Source of the DNA: Deltaproteobacteria bacterium
GTDB taxonomy: Bacteria; Desulfobacterota; Syntrophia; Syntrophales; UBA2210
Assembly: GCA_030603465.1 (NCBI GenBank)
Contig: JAUVXT010000039.1
Coordinates: forward strand, 1 to 13,378
Length of the DNA stretch: 13,378 nucleotides
Reading direction: 5' to 3'
The notes below the pieces were generated by a model. That model was not told the DNA's origin and searched no databases. It worked only from the letters and a program-made list of their open reading frames with translations. Below, in pieces: positions 1-4,690 of this stretch (within the stretch, counting starts at the first letter, position 1; each line of letters opens with the position of its first letter). The translations under genes and the position numbers were made by a program.

Positions 1-6
1 CTGAAA

Positions 7-88
7 AGTGGTAAACTTTCCTCAGGAATGGGTGGCAGGTTTCACCAGGAATCAGTGGCAGGTTTGTTCAGGAATGGGTGGCAGGTTT
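7..88. repeat. 23-bp-period tandem repeat array, IS21-family end-like
   Basis: Three copies of a 20-bp unit, caggaatgggtggcaggttt, start at 23, 46 and 69. The middle copy differs by two bases, and the spacing is exactly 23 bp. A more degenerate copy around agtggtaaactttc (7-20) precedes them. Multiple short repeats at the termini are a known property of IS21-family elements, and the wording of the repeat fits that type of end. The transposase genes (istA/istB) would lie left of the window. No partner end is visible in the window, so this may be an intact IS running off the left edge or a solitary remnant. The IS family assignment is inference. Confidence 0.45.
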
Positions 89-164
89 GGGCAAGAATCT
101 GCATTAGGTCTTTATAAGAAAGTTTTCGTTTCATGCGGGCAAAAATGTCTTTCCAAAATATCAT
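42..164 (-). pseudogene. Truncated start of a third integron cassette ORF (low confidence)
   Basis: The minus strand after the attC2 crossover (from 211 downward) should be the beginning of cassette 3. An ATG at 164 opens a 40-codon frame, starting MIFWKDIFARMKRKLSYKDL and closing at 42-44. Its last third is translated from the 23-bp repeat array, so any original gene has been cut by that insertion. A minimal ATG-AGT-AGG-AAA-TAG frame lies upstream at 193-179. I see no Shine-Dalgarno sequence. It may equally be non-coding. No family is recognised. Confidence 0.22.
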
Positions 165-205
165 TTTTAAAATCGGCTATTTCCTACTCATGAGTTCACT
201 TAGGC

Positions 206-292
206 GTATAACGCCCGGCGTGAGCAGCGCCGCCTGCAGCTTTTCGTTTAAGGCACTATTTTCTCGGCGTCTGCTCAACGCCGATGTTAGCA
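206..292 (-). other. attC recombination site of cassette 2 (attC2)
   Basis: On the minus strand an R''-like box TGCTAAC (292-286) and an R'-like box GTTATAC (212-206) flank an imperfect inverted repeat. The L'' arm CGGCGTTGAGCAG pairs with the L' arm CTGCTCACGCCG, leaving one unpaired T on the L'' side. The stem continues through CGCC/GGCG with a second unpaired A. Extra-helical bases on L'' and a total of 87 bp are classic attC properties. The crossover lies after the G at 212. The R'' box is the exact reverse complement of GTTAGCA, the junction that cassette 2 forms when circularised, which supports function. Confidence 0.85.
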
Positions 293-1216
293 TATAATCG
301 GCATGCTCATAAGAATCATGGGGCACTAAAGTCCCACACAGAAACATCTCGAAAGAACATTTTTCCCCCATGTTTTTTGTTAGCTTTGAGAGCAATACTG
401 ATTGGCCCTGGCTTGGGTGATCCGAGTTTTTTGAAACTATCCACGTAATTATTATTTATGAATATAGAGACATTCCTCCCTTTTTGATGAATAGCCACAG
501 TATTAAAAACTGGGTTTTTTCCTACTCGTATTGGTTTCCAAACAGTTTGCGACTGTTCTGATTCCCATATCAGAAATGAATCCCAACTCGGGTTAATACA
601 AACCCAAATATTCCTACCCATGAAGTCCATTGTCTGAACATTCTCAACAGCCGCAAATCTTATTGAAGCATAAAAGTTCGTGCTGAAAATGTTTTTAGTC
701 TCCACGGAAGAATGAGAATAAGGACTATTTGGGGAAGGAGTTGCTGAAAGTTCAAAATATCCAGGCACTATGGTACTTACATCTTTAAGCTTTTGGTTGG
801 GATTAAATTGATCAATTGAATTAATTAACTTTTGTTTTGCCTCAGTTATATCTGGGGGATACTTTGATGCTTCATAATCTGTAGCTTCAGGCGCCATTTC
901 TTTATTTACCGCCTTTGTTATCTCCTCAAATTTCGATTGTGACGATATGTTTTGTTGTATTTCAAATGAACTTCTCATCGTGGCTCCAACAAAGAGTGCT
1001 ACTAAAATGATTAAATTTACAATCAAAATGACTTTGTCAAAATTTCCAGCCTTGTCATATATCCATCCGGATAAAAGCGCTGTAATGAACCAAATCAAGA
1101 AAATAACGAAAGCTCCAATATAATTTGTAATTATAATTTTCCAATCCATCAATTATTGATCCATATAAGCATGAAAGAGTGATAAGCTGAAGAAAAAATT
1201 AATGCTTGTCTGCTAA
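212..1216 (-). mobile_element. Integron gene cassette 2
   Basis: The cassette is bounded by the crossover in attC1 (after the G at 1217) and the crossover in attC2 (after the G at 212), giving about 1005 bp. It contains one gene (316-1149) in the same orientation as its attC. That gene ends 24 bp before the attC2 R'' box, the usual single-gene, promoter-poor cassette layout. It begins TTAGCA, which with the G of an upstream site forms GTTAGCA, perfectly complementary to its own R'' box TGCTAAC. Confidence 0.8.
316..1149 (-). CDS. Membrane protein with two TM helices and a concanavalin/lectin-like C-terminal domain (cassette-borne)
   Basis: This 277-residue product of cassette 2 has no recognised name. 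Two hydrophobic segments (about residues 5-30 and 38-57) form an N-terminal membrane hairpin. A polar helical linker follows (about 62-125). The C-terminal domain (about 155-274) looks like a beta-sandwich of the concanavalin A/laminin-G or DUF1080 type: it has alternating beta-strands, NTVAIHQKGRNVSIFINNN, and a closing FRDVSVWDF strand. With two TM passes both termini should lie on the same side of the membrane. I start at ATG 1149 because the in-frame codon before it is only a TTG. No convincing Shine-Dalgarno sequence is present, as is common in cassettes, so expression may depend on read-through. Function is unknown; membrane-anchored binding or defence roles are speculation. Confidence 0.75.
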   Translation of the reverse strand: MDWKIIITNYIGAFVIFLIWFITALLSGWIYDKAGNFDKVILIVNLIILVALFVGATMRSSFEIQQNISSQSKFEEITKAVNKEMAPEATDYEASKYPPDITEAKQKLINSIDQFNPNQKLKDVSTIVPGYFELSATPSPNSPYSHSSVETKNIFSTNFYASIRFAAVENVQTMDFMGRNIWVCINPSWDSFLIWESEQSQTVWKPIRVGKNPVFNTVAIHQKGRNVSIFINNNYVDSFKKLGSPKPGPISIALKANKKHGGKMFFRDVSVWDFSAP

Positions 1217-1296
1217 CGCTTCGAATGAACCGCTTCGGGTTGGCCGCAGAGCAAAGGGGCGCGGCTAACCCGAAGTCGCGTTCGATTCGGTTGTTG
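1211..1296 (-). other. attC recombination site of cassette 1 (attC1)
   Basis: On the minus strand the R'-like box GTTAGCA occupies 1217-1211 and the R''-like box CAACAAC occupies 1296-1290. Between them is a long stem. The L'' side reads CGAAT-c-GAAC-g-CG-a-CTTCGGGTT. It pairs with plus-strand CGAATGAACCGCTTCGGGTT (1222-1241), with the lower-case bases extra-helical on the L'' arm. The stem continues with GCCGC/GCGGC around a 13-nt loop (1248-1260). Length is 86 bp, nearly the same as attC2. The crossover follows the G at 1217. The R'' box is 6/7 complementary to GTTGTTT, the sequence at the inferred attI junction. Confidence 0.82.
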
Positions 1297-2722
1297 TGTG
1301 TGTTGTTTCCTTCTTTTCCTCTTGGCCCGGAATAGACGGAAAGCTGACGACTGAACCCGCTGTCGCAAAAACGGCCTTCCGACAAGCCTTTGCGAATCGC
1401 TTGTTAGGTCTACACTTCAGAGCCCTGGCAACAACAAATAGGTCAGGTGTTTGAACAAGTGCAATGCCACTACGGTTTGCTGCGGTACAACATTTTTCTG
1501 TGAAGAAGCAGTCCCTTTTAGCAAGTGGCACAAGCCTGAACGCGTTCCCGAAAAGAACGCCTTTTGCCGGCTCTGTCACTTCTTCACGTGATAAATCCTC
1601 GTGAATGTTCATATCCAGCTGACGTAACTTGTCTATGTTAACTGCTTTGTTGTCCTTACCTTCAGCTTCGCCAATGAAACGGCCCTCTTCGGATTCGAAT
1701 ACCACATCAAACTCCGAGTCGCTGTCTCTGAAGCGTGATGTTGTGAAGCCGAGAATTTGCAACGCATCGTGGATCGTATTCTCGAGTTCGACCCCGTTTT
1801 CGTATAGAAGTCTCTTGAGTTCGCCTTCTTTCTTGATCTGCACCTGAAGGGACTTCTTACTGTCAGTAAGCTTTTGGATTTTCTCCTGCACCTTGAGCAA
1901 TTCGGTTTCTAACTCGGCCTCTCTTGGCAGACTGTACTCGGAACTGTCAACCCAAGTCGGCGTTGGTGTAGCTTGACGTTCAGTACGAAGCTGCTTGTCG
2001 ATTGCGATAAAGGCAGCCGTTAGCTGACTACCGAACTGCATACCTTTCTTGTTCCAGAAAGTCCCCTCTTCTTTTTTCTCCGTCATCGACTCTGTGTCAA
2101 CTTCAAGTGGCGGGAGAAGGACAATATGTCCCGGTGAGCCCTTGTATCGGATTATTGCGCCCAAAGTACGTTCGCCGTCGCGGGACAATAGAAGCGGTTG
2201 AGTTACCTTGCCCTCGATATGTACCTGGTAATTTGTTATGTCCTCGAAGAGGGACCAATATGGGGCTATAATGTCAGCTTTTGGGGCCAACTTAATTGAT
2301 TTCCCCGATGAATTGACGAATGAGACAGGCAGCGAGAGTAGTTGGTAGTTATCCATATCGCTTACGTGTTTTGTCGTCTGCCGATTGCGACCAGTGCCGG
2401 AGTATGTTCGCTGACCAGTATCCACGAACACCTTTTCCTGCTGTATGAGAAAGACAAAGACAGTTTTGCCTGCCGCGATAGCGGCAGCGACTTCTCTTTG
2501 CCAATGCTGGGTGCTCTCTTTGAGGCTGAAGGAGCTGCTTTCGGATAAGGATGGCCGACCCTGATAGAACTCTGAGCCAAGGTAATCGTGAAACGATGAG
2601 ATGTCAGGCTCCATTACTATAATATCCCCATCGGCAAGCGACTGTTTGCTTGTGATCAAGACATACTGCGTGTTCTCTCCTGGAATATCGAAAGCAATGC
2701 TTAGAATGTGTTTCTGCTTCAT
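1265..2722 (-). CDS. Putative PD-(D/E)XK nuclease-domain protein encoded by integron cassette 1
   Basis: The 485-residue product has three parts. The N-terminal region (1-245) is unrecognised and contains a strand-rich GHIVLLPPL segment near 198-206. A coiled coil follows (about 266-303). The C-terminal domain (about 304-436) resembles the restriction-endonuclease fold: helix with E314, then D339 in EFDVVF, then GEAEGK (E354-x-K356), then a basic helix ending KLRQL. This is the D...E-x-K order of PD-(D/E)XK nucleases, so DNA cleavage or nucleic-acid binding is plausible but inferred. I chose ATG 2722 over GTG 2746 because AGAAGG sits at the right distance from the ATG. After RPNKRF (438-443) the tail is low-complexity and its last 11 residues or so are encoded by attC1, with the TAG at 1265-1267. 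It has the architecture of an anti-phage effector, but no named system is recognised. Confidence 0.75.
   Translation of the reverse strand: MKQKHILSIAFDIPGENTQYVLITSKQSLADGDIIVMEPDISSFHDYLGSEFYQGRPSLSESSSFSLKESTQHWQREVAAAIAAGKTVFVFLIQQEKVFVDTGQRTYSGTGRNRQTTKHVSDMDNYQLLSLPVSFVNSSGKSIKLAPKADIIAPYWSLFEDITNYQVHIEGKVTQPLLLSRDGERTLGAIIRYKGSPGHIVLLPPLEVDTESMTEKKEEGTFWNKKGMQFGSQLTAAFIAIDKQLRTERQATPTPTWVDSSEYSLPREAELETELLKVQEKIQKLTDSKKSLQVQIKKEGELKRLLYENGVELENTIHDALQILGFTTSRFRDSDSEFDVVFESEEGRFIGEAEGKDNKAVNIDKLRQLDMNIHEDLSREEVTEPAKGVLFGNAFRLVPLAKRDCFFTEKCCTAANRSGIALVQTPDLFVVARALKCRPNKRFAKACRKAVFATAGSVVSFPSIPGQEEKKETTHTTTESNATSG
1403..1409 (-). other. Isolated perfect attC R''-type heptamer inside cassette 1 gene
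   Basis: Minus-strand ACCTAAC (1409-1403) matches the R'' consensus RYYYAAC at every position and is followed by AAGCG, as in many attC sites. It encodes the PN of RPNKRF, a typical read-in to an attC site. No matching L'/R' half is visible at the right distance, and attC1 has its own R'' box 107 bp further on. It is probably a relic of an older attC, or chance. Confidence 0.35.
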
Positions 2723-2768
2723 GCCATTTCCTTCTCTTTTACACACAACAGTGTATATATACTTTCTG

Positions 2769-2797
2769 TATAAAAACTAAATGCTGCAAATTTGCAA
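2769..2797 (-). promoter_or_regulatory. Possible cassette-borne sigma70 promoter for the nuclease gene
   Basis: On the minus strand TTGCAA (2797-2792), a 17-bp spacer and TTTATA (2774-2769) precede the ATG at 2722 by about 47 bp. The -35 matches 4/6 and the -10 only 3/6, so this is weak. The -35 overlaps a 12-bp perfect palindrome, TGCAAATTTGCA (2785-2796), which could be an operator. It lies inside cassette 1, so the cassette may carry its own promoter. Confidence 0.3.
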
Positions 2798-2811
2798 TAT
2801 AAGACCCCTCG

Positions 2812-2882
2812 AAACAACTTTAGATATAGGTTAGCAAGTAACTGCAATAATAGTATTAATAGAGCAAGTGCTCATTTATTCA
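2812..2882 (-). other. Inferred attI site at the 3' side of intI
   Basis: The minus strand between the intI 3' hairpin and cassette 1 ends in AAAGTTGTTT. The GTT at 2818-2816 is the likely crossover core (G/TT). Two things support this: the AAAG/TT context resembles other attI ends, and GTTGTTT is 6/7 complementary to the attC1 R'' box CAACAAC. The region also holds TGCTAAC (2835-2829), identical to the attC2 R'' box, and an interrupted dyad GAGCA-ct-TGCTC (2862-2873). Either may be an integrase or regulator binding site. The outer limit of attI cannot be set from sequence alone. Confidence 0.5.
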
Positions 2883-2912
2883 GGGGTTTTATACGGATCT
2901 GTATAAAACCCC
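2883..2912. terminator. Perfect 12-bp stem-loop just after intI
   Basis: GGGGTTTTATAC and GTATAAAACCCC form a perfect 12-bp stem with a 6-nt loop, 15 bp past the intI stop codon. On the plus strand it is followed by ATTTTTAA, and on the minus strand (the intI direction) by no T-run. It could weakly terminate intI transcription, or separate intI expression from cassette expression, or be a structural part of attI. Terminator function in the intI direction is uncertain. Confidence 0.5.
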
Positions 2913-2927
2913 ATTTTTAATACATCG

Positions 2928-3959
2928 TCAAAGTAGATCAGCCGGACTTCGAACGCCCGATGGCCCTCTATTGAGTACGTGCGTATATACCATCGTCGTC
3001 TTTACATCCTTATGCCCCAAAAGCTCCTGTACCGTTCTTATATCATATCCATCTTCGATCAGATGTGTTGCAAATGAATGTCTGAATGTGTGGCATGTTG
3101 CCCTTTTTGTTATCTCCGCTTTTCCTACTGCCTCTTTGACGGCTCGCTGAATGATGGATTCATGCACATGATGTCTCCCCCGCTCTCCGGTTTTTTCATT
3201 CAGCCAGAGTTTTTCCTGCGGAAATACCCACTGCCATCGCCATTCTATATTTGCCTTCGGATATTTACGCACCAATGCGTCTGGCATCGCCACCTTCCCG
3301 TAACCTTGCTTGACGTCCTGACAGTGGATTTTCTTAACTGCAGCGAAATGTTCCTTCAATGTGTTCTTAATCGAATTGGGAAGCATTGTGATGCGATCCT
3401 TATCGCCTTTGCCGTTACGAACTGTAATACATCCTGTTTGAAAGTCTATATCTTGAATTCTCAAACGTAAGCACTCCATCAACCGAAGGCCACCTCCATA
3501 CATAAGGTATGCCATGAGTCGTTTACTGCCTGTAAGATTTTTTAAAACTGTTTTTACTTCCTCCTTTGTCATTACAACAGGTAATCGAGTCGGTTTTCTT
3601 GCCCGGATTACATCCCCCAAATCACCTACCTCACGGCCAAGCACATGCCTGTACAGGAAAAGAGGTGCGCTGAGGGCCTGATTTTGTGTGGACGAACTAA
3701 CCTTTTCCTTCACCGCCAGACGGGTAAGAAATCGGTTGATTTCGGCTTCACCCATCTCATCAGGATGTTTCACATTATGGAAATATATGTATTTCTTTAC
3801 CCAGTGACAGTAGGTCTGTTCCGTCCGTCTGCTGTAGTGGCGAGAGCGCAATGCAAGACGCAGGCGATCGAGCAATTTCGGTTGTTTGCCGGATTTATCA
3901 ACAAATCTGCCGGCATTGGGATTTCTGGAACGTATGTCTTGTTTTATAGTTGTTCTCAT
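2928..3959 (-). CDS. intI: Integron integrase (IntI), tyrosine recombinase
   Basis: This site-specific recombinase inserts and excises gene cassettes by attI x attC and attC x attC recombination. The 343 residues match the family length (IntI1 is 337). An N-terminal SAM-like core-binding domain (about 28-115, with HYSRRTEQTYCHWVKKYI) precedes the catalytic domain. R159 (GGGLRLMECLRLR), H290/R293 (CHTFRHSF), H316 (LLGHKD) and Y325 (TTMVYTH) supply the full catalytic set, so it appears intact. Residues about 222-272 (RKYPKANIEWRWQWVFP ... RHH ... QRAVK) are the extra segment found only in integron integrases; XerC/D lack it. I start at ATG 3959, with GGAGG eight bases upstream; the in-frame GTG at 3965 is too close to that site. 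It is co-directional with its cassettes, which lie past its 3' end. Confidence 0.96.
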   Translation of the reverse strand: MRTTIKQDIRSRNPNAGRFVDKSGKQPKLLDRLRLALRSRHYSRRTEQTYCHWVKKYIYFHNVKHPDEMGEAEINRFLTRLAVKEKVSSSTQNQALSAPLFLYRHVLGREVGDLGDVIRARKPTRLPVVMTKEEVKTVLKNLTGSKRLMAYLMYGGGLRLMECLRLRIQDIDFQTGCITVRNGKGDKDRITMLPNSIKNTLKEHFAAVKKIHCQDVKQGYGKVAMPDALVRKYPKANIEWRWQWVFPQEKLWLNEKTGERGRHHVHESIIQRAVKEAVGKAEITKRATCHTFRHSFATHLIEDGYDIRTVQELLGHKDVKTTMVYTHVLNRGPSGVRSPADLL

Positions 3960-4034
3960 CTTCACTTCCTCCAGTATTGCTTCCTGGAAAAAGCAGTTGA
4001 GAAGTTAATCTCATGCACCGGAAGTGATTAAACG

Positions 4035-4073
4035 AAAATACCCCGCATCTTTTCTATAAGAATACGAGGCATT
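4035..4073 (-). terminator. Terminator-like hairpin in the intI leader
   Basis: Minus-strand AATGCCTCGTATTC pairs with GATGCGGGGTATT around an A/U-rich loop, then continues TTTTCGTTT. Several positions pair as G-U only in the minus-strand transcript; on the plus strand the same positions mismatch, so the direction is supported. It lies between a strong upstream promoter and intI, so it could end a short RNA or attenuate intI. Confidence 0.45.
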
Positions 4074-4173
4074 TGTAATAATCAGTCCATAATTCCCTCT
4101 TACCGTTGATAGTTAAGGATTACGACTCCTGATTGTGATTATAAAGTACCAAAACAACTTCACTTTAAGGCCG

Positions 4174-4201
4174 ATCATACTCCTATTGACAAATATGTCA
4201 A
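4174..4201 (-). promoter_or_regulatory. Strong sigma70-type promoter directed toward intI, with overlapping dyad
   Basis: On the minus strand the -35 is a perfect TTGACA (4201-4196), the spacer is 16 bp and the -10 is TATGAT (4179-4174, 5/6). Transcription would begin near 4167, about 210 nt before the intI ATG. TTGACA and TGTCAA (4186-4201) form a dyad with a 4-bp spacer over the -35, suggesting control by a dimeric repressor. It does not fit the CTGT-N8-ACAG LexA box that controls some intI genes. Confidence 0.6.
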
Positions 4202-4339
4202 GATTCTTTTTATCACATATCTCCAGAATACTTGAATATTCGGATAGCTTTTAGTATATTTATTGTGTCTTCTCCAAATTTCCGACCATGTTCGATGGTT
4301 ATTACAAACACTCCCGGTAAGCGTCTCAATTCATATTTG

Positions 4340-4473
4340 ATGGCTTCGTAAAAAGTCGAAAAGTGAGTCACTCCCGCGCAGATAGGCGGGAGTCCATAAG
4401 CATTTGAAAGAACTGGATTCCCGATCAAGCCGGGAATGACAAGTCGACAGAAATTTAAATTTTACAAAGCCAT
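4340..4473. mobile_element. MITE-like palindromic element, 134 bp
   Basis: Terminal inverted repeats ATGGCTTCGTAAAA (4340-4353) and TTTTACAAAGCCAT (4460-4473) match at 13 of 14 positions. Inside are two perfect short hairpins: ACTCCCGC/GCGGGAGT (4370-4393) and ATTCCCG/CGGGAAT (4417-4437). Subterminal GTCGA/TCGAC motifs add further imperfect symmetry. It has no coding capacity. Size, TIRs and internal folds fit a non-autonomous transposable or REP-like repeat. No clear target-site duplication is visible. Confidence 0.65.
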
Positions 4474-4564
4474 AATTATTGTATCTTGAAAATTTCTATT
4501 TGATACAACCCGTCACAGACTTAGCACCTCTCTTGCTTTCACTTTTGTCTCCGCCGGTGATTCC

Positions 4565-4594
4565 TTGAAAGTTTTTCCGGAGTAAGACGATAAA
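4565..4594 (+). promoter_or_regulatory. Possible promoter of the Fe-S membrane protein gene
   Basis: TTGAAA (5/6), an 18-bp spacer and GATAAA (4/6) lie about 97 bp before the ATG at 4691. It is the best match in the interval but is weak evidence without a transcript start. Confidence 0.3.
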
Positions 4595-4690
4595 GTCAGT
4601 CTTTTCTAATCGTGTCATTGTGTAGAGGAAAGATATCAAGAAGGTTGATGGTTAAAGGAAATTTTCCCCACAATAGAAGGAGAAAACGCT

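Larger units (their letters stand above)
1217..2817 (-). mobile_element. Integron gene cassette 1 (attI-proximal)
   Basis: The cassette extends from the inferred attI crossover (G at 2818, then TTGTTT) to the attC1 crossover (G at 1217), about 1.6 kb. It carries one gene (1265-2722) and its own 95-bp leader, which includes a possible sigma70 promoter. The attI-side boundary is inferred from complementarity between the first cassette bases (TTGTTT) and the R'' box of attC1. The attC1 side is seen directly. Confidence 0.72.
212..3959 (-). mobile_element. Integron with co-directional ('reverse') integrase and at least two cassettes
   Basis: Reading on the minus strand, the order is intI, hairpin, attI, cassette 1 (nuclease-like), attC1, cassette 2 (membrane protein), attC2, then a cut third cassette. 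The two attC sites differ in sequence and share only core boxes and architecture. That is more like a short mobile or small chromosomal integron with unrelated cassettes than a VCR-type superintegron with uniform attCs. The right limit is the intI start; regulatory DNA continues to about 4201. Confidence 0.88.
3960..4690. other. Gene-free interval between the integron and the Fe-S gene
   Basis: I see no convincing protein gene in this 731-bp AT-rich stretch. It contains the intI leader with hairpin and promoter, a MITE-like element (4340-4473), and an inverted repeat TTGTATC/GATACAA (4479-4485 and 4502-4508). It also holds a possible promoter, TTGAAA-18-GATAAA (4565-4594), for the Fe-S gene at 4691. 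A three-codon frame ATG-GAC-TGA lies in the intI leader just before the 4035-4073 hairpin. Confidence 0.6.

Noticed and set aside
7..88. Short direct repeats that might suggest a CRISPR array
   Set aside because: Period is 23 bp with 3-bp gaps, so there are no spacers of CRISPR size; the units are tandem, as in IS ends.
1211..1409. A single 200-bp attC running from the ACCTAAC box to GTTAGCA
   Set aside because: This exceeds normal attC sizes, and the bases next to ACCTAAC do not pair with the L'/R' half; the 86-bp version pairs well.
3078..3470. 130-residue plus-strand frame opposite intI
   Set aside because: Antisense to a gene with full catalytic conservation; composition is that of a reverse-strand shadow.
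3960..4034. LexA-type SOS box upstream of intI
   Set aside because: I found no CTGT-N8-ACAG pattern near the intI start or its upstream promoter; other lineages use different LexA boxes, so SOS control is neither shown nor excluded.
4213..4428. 71-residue minus-strand frame in the interval before the Fe-S gene
   Set aside because: Its start and first third come from the MITE-like element and no ribosome site is present. The rest (ELRRLPGVFVITIEHGR) looks faintly protein-like and could be a gene remnant, but I cannot name it.
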